In this document: positions 34,818 through 46,700 of the stretch, piece after piece
How positions within the stretch are numbered: position 1 is the first letter of the stretch
Layout of the letters: every line of letters begins with the position of its first letter
Assembly (NCBI GenBank): GCA_031310005.1
Contig: CM062379.1
Location: 1,240,001-1,304,000, forward strand
Origin: Dactylellina haptotyla
Lineage: Eukaryota; Ascomycota; Orbiliomycetes; Orbiliales; Orbiliaceae
Reading direction: 5' to 3'
DNA length: 64,000 nucleotides
The notes under the pieces: model-generated
The model's input: the letters and a program-made list of their open reading frames with translations, nothing else
Databases searched by the model: none
Told to the model about the DNA's origin: nothing
Translations under genes and position numbers: made by a program

Positions 34818-36813
34818 TCAGTCAACGCTGGCAAACAGGTCGACTGCAACGTTTACCAATGCGACAAGGATCTCGACGGCAATGAGGATAATAACAACCC
34901 ATTCCAGGCGTTCGCCCTGCGAATGTGAGAGTTGTTCTTTTAACATTTGTAACTGTTAAAAAAATAGAGTTAGCATTCCTCACGCCAAAATATCGAGAAA
35001 AATCGACAACGGTATTGTGGCAAAAATATGATATCACAAACAAAAAAACTTACAAGATCACCAATGACATCCAACCTCTGATTCAACAGCGACACCCGCT
35101 GGTTGATTTCCAGATAAGACCTCGCAGCCTGATAAATCGGCTCCAATTGGGGTTCGGCCCACATGAGTTCCGGCGAATCCATCACGCTGCCCTGCAAGTT
35201 GATGTTTATCCGCAGGATGAACAGGTCACCGATATGCATCATGATTTTGCGCCTGCTCATGCGGACCTTTCCAGTCAACGCCACGTCCTGCGGGATGGAT
35301 TTGGTGTCTTCGATGGTGTTGTCGACCAGGTCCTCGTAGAGGGAGATTTTTACGGACTGCGCGATGGCGTGGCTGATACTGAGTTTGACCATGTAGCTGC
35401 TTCCGGCGCTAAGGGTGATAAAGTCGTTGTATATCCGCGGCTGGTAGGAGGAGGTGACGTAGAAGTTAAAGTTTTCGACCTGGACGTCCTCCTCACCGAG
35501 CTTCTCCATCTCGAACTTGGCGATGTCCTTCAGGAAGCGTTTTTCTTCCTGGAGGGTCATGCCCCAGATTACCACAACGCCGTATTCGAATAGGAAAACT
35601 TCTGGGGTGATCAGGTGTGTGTCGACGAAGGAGAGGGCGTCGCCGGAGCCCTGGGCACGGTCCATGGTAGGGCTGTCCGGGCTCTGCGGGCCGACGACGG
35701 CGGCGGTGGCGGATTCGGACATTGTCAATTCCTGGAAGTCAATTAGGTCCTGCTCCGTTTGCTCCCGTACTCGCTTCTGGTAGAGGTAAGAGAAGGGTGT
35801 GTAGATGCATTCGTCGAATTGCTTGGGGTTGGAGCCGCGGGTGGTGGCTTTCGACTTGAGGAACTTCATGAGGCCCTCCATGTTATACTTGCCAGCGGTG
35901 CAGTAGGCGGTGGTGCGGGGCAGGTGGGCACGTTCGGCTTTGCCTAGGCGTTCGGCGTCGCGGCGGGCGGTAGAGTCCTTTATGCGGGTGACTTGGGAGT
36001 AGACATCGCGGCCGGATTCCTCTTCGCCTTCACCGTCGTCCGGGGCAGGCAGGAGTTTCAGCTTCTGGATGTTCTTTGTGGTCCGCTGGGGGCCGATCTT
36101 GCCGCCGGGAGCGCCATTGCTGACGTTTTTTGAGAGGGTGTGGGAGCCGAGGCTCTGGATGGCTTTCCGTTTGAGGCCGGTGGGAGGTTCGAGGGGCCTA
36201 GAAGAGCGACGGGAAGTGTTAGTTGGCATGGCTAGATAAGAGAGAGAAAAATTAGGAGGGGAGCAGAGGGAAGGATTTTTGAGAGGAAAAAGAGGTGGAT
36301 GAATTGGAGTGAGGGATGTAGGTATATGTATGTAGGCGCATGTGGGTATGGGTTGGCAGCATGCAGGTTCTTATCCAGTTTTTTTTTTCTGCTTCCCTGT
36401 CCCGCCGCACGACATTGAACGCAAAGGAAAAGCTTGACGAATAGCAGTGGGACAAGACAGGCGGCAGGTCGTCGTCCCGCACCGCCCGGGTTTGCAATAT
36501 ATATTTGAGGGTAGTGGTGATGATGATGATGGTGCGGTGAGGGGTTTTCAATATCGAATGGAAATTTTTACAACAAAAAGAGTAGGAGTGGTGCAGTGTG
36601 CAAAACCTACATGATGGAGATGATGGCAAGGTGATGGCAGGATCAAGAGTGTAGGTGATGATGAGGTGTGAAAATGAGGCCTAACCTGAGATGGGAGATG
36701 ATTCGGTCCTGGTTGGAGGAGGAGGACGACGGCGAGGGCGCGGCGGGCGCGGAGAGTGCAGGCGAGGGAGCGGCCTCGAGGTCGGGGATGAGGGTCCCGC
36801 CGGGGGAGGACAT
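34818..36813 (-). CDS. RMD1/DUF155-family membrane protein (Sad1-interacting factor-type)
   Basis: The protein has about 467 residues with a single C-terminal membrane helix (WVVIILIAVEILVALVNVAV). It belongs to the RMD1/DUF155 family, whose members are known from mitochondria or other endomembranes; the biochemical role is poorly known. Diagnostic parts are YCTAGKYNMEGLMKFLKSK, EYGVVVIWGMTLQEEKRFLK, VTSSYQPRIYNDFITLS, KLSISHAIAQSVKISLYE and SVMDSPELMWAEPQLEPIY. The last exon joins over a GTAAGT intron near 35,055. I prefer the start at 36813. Its exon (MSSPGGTLIPDLEAAPSP...) joins in phase through a 488-bp intron with a perfect ACTAAC branch site and TCTTCTAG acceptor to PLEPPTGLKRKAIQ. The shorter alternative starts at ATG 36229, but that codon overlaps the branch site. 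Divergent from the F-box gene. Confidence 0.85.
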
Positions 36814-38101
36814 GCTGAGCAGGTGTAGTCGTGTGGTGAAGACGGTGGTGGTGATAAGAGGACGGTGAGGTGAAGGTTGAAGGTGGAGATGGCGGTGGAG
36901 ATGGCGGTGGTGATGGTGTTGTTGGGCGAGTTGGTTGGTTGTGAGGTTGGTTTGGTTTACGAGAAGATGAAATCATCCGGCGGGTTTAGGCCGGGCTGCC
37001 CAAACGGGCGACTTGATCTTTGAGACGGAGAACAAGTGTCCGCCGGCTGGCACCACGTTCGTCAAGACCTCCTGCTTTCAGACGCCCATTCTCGGCCGTC
37101 TCTTCTCTTCTCATTCTCGTTCCTGATCTCGACTTCGTTCTGTTCTGTTCCTGGGCGGGGTCTTCTCGTCTGCATTCTTCCCGTCGACGTAGCCAGCCAG
37201 CCAGCAGCCAGCCAGCCAGCAAGTGTTCAACCGACCAACCAGCTAATTATAACTGGCGCCGGGTGGGCAGCCAGCATCAACCGCATCCCTGCTTTTGTTC
37301 TCTCTCTCTCACTCTCAGTCTCCCTCGCTTGGGTCTTCGTTCCTCAGCATCAGCGTCCGATTCCTACTAATATTATTCTTCTTGTCATTATTATCTATCG
37401 ACAGGACGGCCGTCCATAAAAAGGGAGTCTGTTTCGGGTGCAGCAGCTAAGCCGTTTGGGAGAGCCTGCTGTTTCCGTCGACGCAACACAACCCGTCTGC
37501 TTGGAACGGACGTGGCTGGCCTCCTCCTCTTTCCCTCTTCCCTCTCTTTCCCACCACCACCACACCGCTACTACAACCACCAAGGATACCACCACCACCA
37601 CCACCTTTTCCCTCTTCCTCTTCTCCCTCTCCCTCTCCTCCTCCTCCTCTCCCATCTACGACACCTCGACATCGTCTCTGCCGACAGACTTCTCCCATCT
37701 TATCACCGATAACCCGGGTTCCGTCTCGATTCCTGCCCGACTAGCCGCCTTCCGCCAGAGTCAAACAATAAAAGCTGCTCCACTCCCCGAGCTCCCCTTG
37801 TCTCCTTCCCAACAGAGCTCGTGTCCTCGCCCTTTCTTCACCAGATATCTCGACTCCTTCCAAATCAAAATCACTTCCTCTCTCTAGCAAACACTCACTT
37901 TCCATCAATTTCAGTACCCCATATTCAATATCTTAGAGGCTGGTCTTTGGTATCCGTGGAAATTGCATAATATAGCATAAGGGACAGAAGAAAAACTTTT
38001 TTCGTTTTGAAGTAAAAGGATTCAAAAAAAAGGAAAAATTAGGATAGTGCATGGAAGTTTCTTTCTTATAGGCGGGGTAATACAAAAATACAGATAGTAC
38101 T
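36814..38101. promoter_or_regulatory. Divergent promoter and long pyrimidine-rich leader
   Basis: This holds the promoters of the RMD1-family gene (leftward) and the F-box/WD40 gene (rightward). From about 37,040 to 37,900 the plus strand is strongly C/T-rich with CCAG and CAC repeats. The translated frames are low-complexity Ser/Thr/His and I do not call a gene. Several upstream ATGs are present, so the rightward transcript may carry uORFs. Confidence 0.5.
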
Positions 38102-40086
38102 ATGGCCGCAATACCTCGAAGCGACGAGGTGGTTTCGTCCCCTCGTCCTCTGCACACGCCTTCCCGCCAGATGGTCTCCAACATCTCCAACCTTCTCCCT
38201 TCGGCTCCCGCTAGCCCTCCCACCCCGGCCCCCAGTCCCACCCCGCAGATCCACCGGCTACCCACCTGGTCCACCGCTAATGCGAACGAGGATACCTTCC
38301 TACGCGACGCCCGCCCCCATTTCCTCAGGCTCGACACCTCCGAGAAGCAGAGGTTCCTCGCGGAGATCCTCAACCTCTGCGACTCCCAGCAGCTCAGCTT
38401 CGTCCTCAACTACGTCTCCCCCAGACTCAAGAAGGATCCCTTCAAGACCCTCCCCAACGAGCTCTGCCTCCGCGTCCTCTCCTTCATCGATGACCCGAAA
38501 ACCCTCGCCAGAGCCTCCCAGGTCTCCAAGCAGTGGCACGCCCTGCTCAATGACGACCTCACATGGAAGAAGCTCTGCGAGAAGCACAGCTACAGGCGTC
38601 TCAGCAATCATAGCCCTTCCCAAGTTGCCGCCTTCCGCTCCGCAACCATCGACCACCCAATGACCGACCCCGTCAGCCCTCAGACGACTACAAAGAACTC
38701 GGGTTTCACCTCGGAAATCACCTCTCACTACTCCCTCCCCAGGAGACGGCCAAAGCCGATCAGCTACAAGTCTCACTTCAAACAGAGATACATGGTCGAG
38801 ACAGCGTGGAGGAGCGGAGGAAAGGCTATTGCCAGGCATATCACGCCCGATCAAGGAGTCGTCACCTCCCTCCACCTCACTCCAAACTATATCGTCGTTG
38901 CCCTCGACAATGCCAAAATCCATGTCTTTGCCGAAGACGGTCGTTTCCTTCGAACATTGTCCGGACACGTCATGGGAGTATGGGCTATGGTCCCCTGGGA
39001 CGACGTACTCGTGAGCGGCGGCTGCGATCGAGACGTCCGCGTATGGAACATGGCTACTGGGTAGGTTTTTCCTTGTTGATATTTTTTATATAACAACTAT
39101 ATATTAATACGCTCCTTCAGACAATGCAATCAGGTCCTGCGAGGACATACATCCACAGTTCGCTGCCTCAAGATGAGCGATTCCAAAACCGCCATCTCCG
39201 GCTCGCGGGATACTACCCTGAGAATCTGGGATATCGAAAAGGGAGTCTGCCTTAACATTCTCGTCGGTCACCAAGCTAGTGTTAGGTGCCTAGAAATCAG
39301 TGGTGATTATGTAGTCAGCGGCTCGTACGACACAACTGCCAAGATATGGAGTATATCGCAGGGTGTTTGCCTCCGAACCCTCACTGGCCATTTCAGCCAG
39401 ATTTACGCCATCGCTTTCGATGGTCAGAGAATTGCAACCGGTTCCTTAGATACCTCCGTCCGTATCTGGGATGTAGAGACTGGGTAAGTCTTTTACCAAC
39501 AAATGCCTTCAGTAGCTTCTGCTAATTTGCATTCACAGTGCCTGCCAAGCGATCCTCCAAGGACACACCTCGCTAGTTGGTCAGCTTCAGATGCGCCAGA
39601 AAACCCTGGTAACCGGTGGCTCGGACGGCTCCGTCCGTGTTTGGAGTTTGGAAAAGATGCAATGCGTTCATAGACTCGGTGCTCACGATAATAGCGTAAC
39701 ATCGCTCCAGTTTGATGATACCCGCATTGTGAGCGGCGGGAGCGATGGCCGAGTGAAAATCTGGGATTTGAGGACTGGAACTCTCGTCCGCGAGCTCTCG
39801 AGCCCTGCAGAGGCTGTTTGGAGAGTGGCTTTCGAAGAAGAGAAGGCTGTCATTCTAGCATCTCGAGGTGGCAGGACAACAATGGAGGTTCGTACATTGG
39901 TCTCATTTTTAATTTTTTCAAGCACTACTGACACGATTTTATCAGGTGTTCTCCTTCTCCCCTCCGCCAGAGGCGTTCGCTGAGGCTTACAGAGCTAACA
40001 GTCCCGCGGAGTCCGACACAATATATGATGATGTCCCCATGGAAGACGACATAAATACCCAATTCGCTGCCTCTATGGATACGTAA
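38102..40086 (+). CDS. Cdc4-like F-box/WD40 protein, SCF ubiquitin ligase substrate receptor
   Basis: F-box/WD40 proteins of this kind bind Skp1 through the F-box and phosphorylated substrates through the propeller, directing ubiquitination. About 607 residues in four exons. A Ser/Pro-rich N-terminus is followed by a helical linker (RFLAEILNLCDSQQLSFVLN). The F-box starts FKTLPNELCLRVLSFIDDPK and ends TWKKLCEKH. After a serine-rich spacer, eight WD blades run from GVVTSLHLTPNYIVVALDNA through GHVMGVWAMVPWDD, GHTSTVRCLKMSD, GHQASVRCLEISG, GHFSQIYAIAFDG, GHTSLVGQLQMRQ and AHDNSVTSLQFDD to a last divergent blade. The tail is acidic (YDDVPMEDD). Eight blades and this linker fit Cdc4 better than Met30, but I cannot exclude another paralogue, so I give no symbol. 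Confidence 0.88.
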
Positions 40087-42474
40087 AACAGCGAATTTTG
40101 TTTTTCAGGAGTTTTCTCTTGCATTTGGTTCATGATGGATTATCACGATATACGAACACACCTCCGAGTCTCTTCCCTCAAAAAAACCCATTCAGCTTGA
40201 CTACAAAACAGGCATTTGGTTATTAGCGTTCTTCGTTCAACTGGAGCTTAGGTTTCTTTGGATTTTTTCTTTCTTTTTCTATCTGCTTTTTGGATTTTTG
40301 TTCCCACACCGGAGTTTGAGATTGTCAGATATGCGGGGCGCATACGTGCAAAAAACACAAAAATGGTCGTAAGAACGGTAAGGTCTGGCGGGTTGTTTCT
40401 TTTATACAGCTGTGGTTTCCTTTTTCTTTTTCCGTGTTCAATATTATGATAAAGTATTTCTATTATCCTTATTTTCGATTTCAATGTATCCTTTTTCTCT
40501 CTCATGAACATTTGGACGGACGGGATTTATTCACCACCGATTTTCCCTGGTGGCACAAAAATTACGATCTTTTTTCCTTTTTTTGAGAAATTCTCTTTAT
40601 TTTTTTCATGCTGCTTAGGGATCGATTTTTTACTATTTAAAACACACAGCATATGTGCTGAATAATGCACTTTATTTTCAACATCATACGACGATATTTC
40701 TTCTTGACAGGATACGCTGCCGGGTGTGCCGGTATCGGGTGCGAAGAGCCACAAAGCTTATCAATCGAGTAAACAAGTGAGTGGCAAAACGTTTCACGGA
40801 GTAAGCGACATCTAGATCAAAGGAAATCAAGTAATTCTCAGGAATCAAAACATTGTGCTACATACATTGTTTGAAAATGAGACGTCTTGGATCTAGTGGC
40901 TTCATGGTAAGATATCTCCAGGTCTTGGGTAGAAAACCACTTGTTGGAGCAAACCAAAATGGAACAAGTCTTGTGTTACTCTACCTGGAAAGGAAATGAC
41001 ACGCAACAACACGTAGCTTCTACAACCCTTACGGCCACTTCGATATGTTAAAAAAACGCATAATACGGAACAGATATTCTCTGATAAAAACAAGAAAATA
41101 ATCGAAGATCTGCTGACAACTATTTTTTAATTGATGAAAAGGAAGCAAAAAAGATAAATACTAGTGCTAGCCGGGGATACAACACGGAAGGTACTACCAC
41201 GGTAATTAATTTGAATTCATGCTGTTTCCTGAATCATTGAGAGTTCGATCAAGATCTGCAGAATGCGATCTGCAGAATTTCGACAAAAATTCTTTTCCGA
41301 TCTCTGAATAGAGCCCTGTATTTGCAAATTTATATAACATCGACCACTTAGCGACCTATTGTTCGTGCTTAATTCGTAATCGTGGGTTGCTTCTCTTGAA
41401 CTATATTAACAGTTTCCTATGGGATCCTAGGATCCTGCGTAACGAAAATCGGGTATTTCAGGTGCCTGTTGATAATTATAGGTTTAGGTTTTCGCACTTA
41501 CTAGATAAACTACTGCCTTACACATTGTCTATAATTTCTACATTGAATACTACAGACCAAGATATTTGTATGTAGGCTGTTATAATTATATAAGCGCATC
41601 TCAGATATCATATCAGACTATGGCAGTTATGGGACCTGAAATAATGATAAAGCATACCCTGGGTCAGACTTTGGTGGATACTTGCATCTATAGTGCTTGC
41701 AATTTCATTACCACTCGCCCACCGTTCACCCTAGAGTAAACCTACGACAACTAGGACTACCCTGCGAGGCCTATTTTGATACCGGCAAAATCGACGCCTC
41801 TCCACCTTAGAAAAACTATCAACTCCAGTGCGGACTGGGAACCCAAATAATTTCCAATAACCTTCTCTGGAGTGCCAGCAGTGTCTTCAGCTAGAATTAC
41901 ATGAGGCTATTAGAGTATTTTAGAAGTTCCCATATGGTTTAAAACTAGAAATCCATACGCCTCTGAGTGAGTGAACCACTACCCCGGTTCTCATCACAAA
42001 TTAAGTTGAGCGGTTTCGAAGTTCAACAATCGCTTAGCACATAGCAATCGGAGAAAGATAGTAAGTCAGACTGTCAAAGTGGCGAATTCAGAAAAGGAGG
42101 GTGTGTCTGTACTAAAGACTAGAGTTTTTCGGATTGCATGTAAGTTAAATAAATATATATAAATATATATTTATATTTCATTACCGCCAATGAAGTTCTG
42201 ATCTGATATGGACAAAGGGATCTTGTAAATCCTAGACATAGTTTTCTATTACTTTCTTCCAACGGGTATCGAATTACAGATCACTCGTTTTCAAAAAAAA
42301 AAAAAAAAAAGACTTAACCCCATCCTCCTTGCCAGTGATTAGTATAGATAATCATTTCCCGTGAAACTCATGAAACTCATTAAGGAAATTCAAGCAAGTC
42401 GCAAGTAGCAGCAATCGTAATGAAATTTATTTCCTGCAACTCTCTTCTCTTATTAATTGTTCATCTCAGACGCT
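40087..42474. other. AT-rich intergenic stretch
   Basis: These 2.4 kb lie between convergent genes and hold no supported gene, tRNA or transposon. Features are T-rich runs after the F-box gene (40,257-40,630), an AT-rich segment with ATATATAAATATATATTTATAT near 42,151-42,175, and an A-run of about 18 near 42,294. Only short unrelated frames occur. Confidence 0.5.
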
Positions 42475-42957
42475 TCAGAGTACAAACAATGCCAAAGCAA
42501 ATGCCATCAATCCAAAGGATGGACGTAAATCCAAAGAACTAGATGGGATATAAGTAGGTGCCGGTAGCTGTACTGACGTGGTCGCCGAAGTAGCTGTCGT
42601 GGTGGTGTTTTCCGTAGCCGGGGGTGTATAATAACTAGTGGTAATCTCAATCATGACCGTCGTGGTAACGTCTGGCGCAGTTGCCGTAACCGTAACGTAC
42701 ACAACGTAGCCTGAAGTAGTAGAGCATGTGGTAGTGGAGGTTATCGGAGTTTCGTAAGGTGGTGGTGAGCCATACGTTGGCTGGGTATTAGGATTTGTAT
42801 ACGGCGGAGTGCTATTATATGCTGCATATGTGAGGAAAGAAGAAGTCGTATCTTCAGAAGTCGTCAGAATTTCGTAGTCCCGCCTATTAGGGTGCAGCGC
42901 TACCGCTGCGACGGAGCCCACAAAGAGCGCGGGGAGAAAGCCTCGTGCGAACAACAT
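42475..42957 (-). CDS. Small Ser/Thr-rich secreted protein with GPI-anchor-type C-terminus
   Basis: This single-exon gene encodes 160 residues. The N-terminus (MLFARGFLPALFVGSVAAVA) is a signal peptide. The middle is dominated by Thr, Ser, Tyr and Pro, with N-glycosylation sequons (NSTP, NTTT), a Pro/Tyr stretch (TPPYTNPNTQPTYGSPPPYE) and a beta-type TVTATAPDVTTTVMIEI segment. The C-terminus has a small-residue site (SSS) followed after a short spacer by a hydrophobic end (FGLMAFALALFVL), the layout of a GPI-anchor signal. It is probably a surface mannoprotein; no enzymatic domain is visible. Only two cysteines are present after the signal peptide region. Unrecognised beyond this class. Confidence 0.68.
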   Translation of the reverse strand: MLFARGFLPALFVGSVAAVALHPNRRDYEILTTSEDTTSSFLTYAAYNSTPPYTNPNTQPTYGSPPPYETPITSTTTCSTTSGYVVYVTVTATAPDVTTTVMIEITTSYYTPPATENTTTTATSATTSVQLPAPTYIPSSSLDLRPSFGLMAFALALFVL

Positions 42958-43763
42958 AATGGAGTTTATAGCGAATGTAAGTTCGGATTGATATAAATAT
43001 TAAACCGAATTAAAAAAGCGAATGTCGGCTTTCAGGTAGCGAGTGTTCTGGCAAGCGATTGTATACGGACAGGGCCGACGAGGAAACGTTATTGTGTCAC
43101 GACGACAGCAAACTGGGTAACTTTGAGGATTTATAATATATCCCATGTCACAAACCGTCGCAAGCGTCGCACACTAAATTTATCGTCTCGTTTTTTTCCA
43201 CCCGGCCCTGCATGGAACCGAAAGCGGGGTTCTTGACCGTAAGAAATCGCGGCCAAGCCTCCAGAAATACGAGTGTGCATGCTGGTGGTTGCAGCGCACT
43301 GCATCCTGCAGGGTTAATTTAACGGGTCGGTTCACACAACATCATCAGCTGGTCACGCCCGACCCTTTCGCATTGAAAAGGAATTATGTAATGCCAACAT
43401 CCTCGTCGGCCGTTATCGTGGAGCAATTGCCGCTCCGCGTGCGGTCTACGTCCTATTCGAAATTCTTTTTTCGTCTCATCGCAAAGTGATGGTAAAATTG
43501 AATCGTAAGACCATGTTTTTTGTGTTCCCGCACAAGTTTCTGTTCCCTCCAGGTTCTGAAACAAAACTATACACAACAAACGAGAAAATGTACAAGTGGC
43601 ACTGCAGCCACGGATTGGCTTTTGATATAAAAGCATATTAAAAGAGTTCTATAGTTTTTTGATCTTTACAAGCATAATATAAAATTTATGAACCGAATAC
43701 CCATCGCCTTCCCTCACCCGTTCCCTTTCCTTCAAGCGTATTACATTTAATTCTCAATCCCAA
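42958..43763. other. Intergenic stretch upstream of the GPI-type gene
   Basis: This holds the promoter of the leftward GPI-type gene and the 3' region of the large RhoGAP gene. An AT-rich TATTTATATC element (reading the minus strand) lies about 35 bp before the start, a possible TATA box. No gene is supported. Confidence 0.45.
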
Positions 43764-46700
43764 CTAGGTATCATCCGTCGCATTTGTCTCCACGATAACC
43801 GGGATCGTAAACGGATGGTGGTGGAATTCGTCTTGGGGAATAAACGGCGACTCTGGTATTTCCTCCGCCGGCGGATCAGGAAAGATAGCCTCCGCATGTG
43901 TGATCCAATTGCGCACCATCTGCTGGAAGTAGCCAAAGTCTGGGCTGAAGCCCATAGTGCCACTGCCGTCATTTGCCATTCCCATTCCAAACACGATAGC
44001 AAGATTAACAGTGTTCATTTTGTTAACATAAGAGTTTTCAGAAATCCTAGTCAATCACAGATTAGAATATAGGGTATTTCAGCAGGAAGTATTGGGGGAT
44101 TGGTTCCTCACAAGTGCAAATGCCTATAAAATCGCTGTAGGAAGAAGTATATCCATGGGGGAACCTTGGTGAAGGCATTCCTATAGTACTCGAGTTTGTC
44201 TGCCTCCTCGAGATCCGCTAAACCATAAATATAAATTAGTCTACGCTTCCAAATGAATATTAAGAAAAAATACATACCTGGCATCGCCTTGAGCTCCTCT
44301 AAGAATTCCGATGAAAGAAGGTTGTTTGGCATCTCCCTCATGAAGAGTTTGAAGCAACCCGCAACAGCGTTAATATCAAACCACCGGTCATCGTCCATGC
44401 GGATGTCGACCTCTGAATCAAGAGCCGTTTTGAGTGCACCAATGCTGCTTGTAGCCCCTGGAACTCGGTAGATACCAACTTCATCAAGACCTATAGTTTC
44501 AGGGTCAGTAGGCTGTCATTATTTATAGAAAGCGTAAAAGTGGGGTATACCTCTTCTTTCGACCTCACCAAGCATCATTTCCACAACATAGGGAACTTTG
44601 AGGCCATCTCTTTGGTAGAGCTTCTCCAATGAAACTCCAAAAGCTATTACACTTGTATTAGTGCCGTATGCTACTAATAAGGATAAATATCAAAACTCAC
44701 AAGGCGAAACCACCACCGTCGGGGCTGAGGCCATGCCACTCTCCATCACCTCTTCGTTGTCGGTATTCACAATCTCTCCACTTACAGCTTCGATCGAATG
44801 AAGCCAGGCTTGTGTGTCTTCAGACCCAGTCGCCTGGAAGAGGAAGCTGAGTCCGTCATCTGTCTTCAGCTTCCATATCTGCCGTTGGCGAAACGACGGC
44901 GACGAATGCACGCCAGCCAGTCGGTGGAGGTCAATTACTATAACAGGCTTCGTCCTAAGACTCGAACTATGAATAACAGGCAGTTCCGCTGGAGGAACAA
45001 TCCTGCTAGACGTTGGAGGTGTCCATGTGGAGGATATTGCCATGGATATCGGGCGAACTGCTTTGAAAAGCGTGTTCACAGCGAGACGACGGCCAGACTT
45101 CTTCTCCGACGCCGGATCTGCGCGAAGTGAAGAAGCTTTAACTTGCTTTTGGGAAGCCTTCAGTTGACCCCTATGTTGCTTCTCAACACTCTCGCGGTAC
45201 TTTGTATCCCGCTTTCTCTTATCGTGCTCCTTTTGAACGAGTCTTGAGAACACTTTGGTTCTATTGGATCGCGTTGCTGCATTTTCCCTAAAGGCGAATT
45301 CTTTCAACTGTTTCCTATCTGGAGGGCGGCCTAACCGGCTGGGTGTTTGTCTATCGTGCCCAACATTCGATGTTATATCTTCATTTGAGCTTCCGATGTT
45401 TGGCGTGTTCGGGTCGACGTCGAAGAAATTACTAACTAAATTAAAGACATATCTCCTCTTGTCGAAGTTAATGAGTCGGCTATTTTCGATGAGCATGTTA
45501 GGCACGTTGCAAATGATCTCGAGCATACGATCTAGGAGCCAGGACGGGCAGACAGTCATCGGTCCATACGCCTTGCTCTCCTCGTTGAGTATTGGGATCA
45601 CATTTTGCAACGTGTCAAGATCCGAATTTCGACCAGTGGCCAATTCTCCAGCCAAACCCCAAGCGTGTGCGAATAATCTACTCTCTGGCGAGCAAAGAGC
45701 TGTTGCGATCGCATTTCCGACAAATGACGGGACAGATTGTCGAGATCCCGCACTAGTGGCATTTTCATAAACGTCAAGCGCAGACATCCTCCGCTGGCAG
45801 ATTGCGATACACCTGAGAAGCGAGTATATCCGTTGTGATCTCTCATCCGCATTTATGCGGATATCTGCGACCATAGATATTATCGTATTCGTTACATCTG
45901 TTTGAAGTTGCGCAAAAGCTCGAATAGGCGGCGGTAAGCTGTGGAACACAGTTTCGTTGGCGTCAACTCTTGGCAAGTTCTTCAATATCATAAACACATT
46001 TTGAATAATGTCCTCATCCTCAAACGCTTGCAGTGTTGTCTTTGATACTAGGAAGCCATTGAGCTCGGTAGACTGCATTTCCAAGATCTCAAATGTGATC
46101 ATCCAGTCGACCAGTCGAATCTCTTGAAATGCTCGCCTGCATTGGTTTTCGATTTGATCGATGAACTCCTCTAGATATTTCAAAGGGCAATGAACCGGTA
46201 CCGATAACGAAGGTGGGGGTAGAAAGTTAGATGAAGGCCGAAGCGGGATATAGAAGCATCTCTCAAACTGCTCTCTGACGTCCTCAAAGAGGTTGAATAC
46301 ATGCTCGATCAGATCTGGCAGCTCCTCGTGGTTAGAAGGTGGATTGTCCCACATTGTGAACTCTCTCGAGAGCATGGAAACGAATTCGAGAAAAGCATCC
46401 CTCAACGACAGATCTCCATGGAAATCAATGTAGAACTCTTCAACCCAAAAGCTAAGCACGCGAAGGACACCAATATGTATCCTAGCGACCATCGGCCAGT
46501 CGAGAATCTCGTCTTTATCCTGGTATAAACCGGTCCAGTCAGGAAATACATCGTCCTCGTCAACTTTATCCGAGAGTTTTGCAGCAGAACGAGCTCCTAG
46601 TAGCCTCTTTTTAAGATATTCCAACAATACAATGGGTAGACAAAAACTACAAGCACATTAGTAAAGAAGTTCTAGGCAAATCAACTGTTGCAACAGGCGT

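Noticed and set aside
36227-36229. ATG as the start of the RMD1-family protein
   Set aside because: Kept only as an alternative: it overlaps a strong intron branch site, and an upstream exon joins in phase.
37438-37887. 149-codon plus-strand Ser/Thr/His-rich open frame before the F-box gene
   Set aside because: It starts without ATG and is a translation of pyrimidine-rich and CAC-rich leader sequence.
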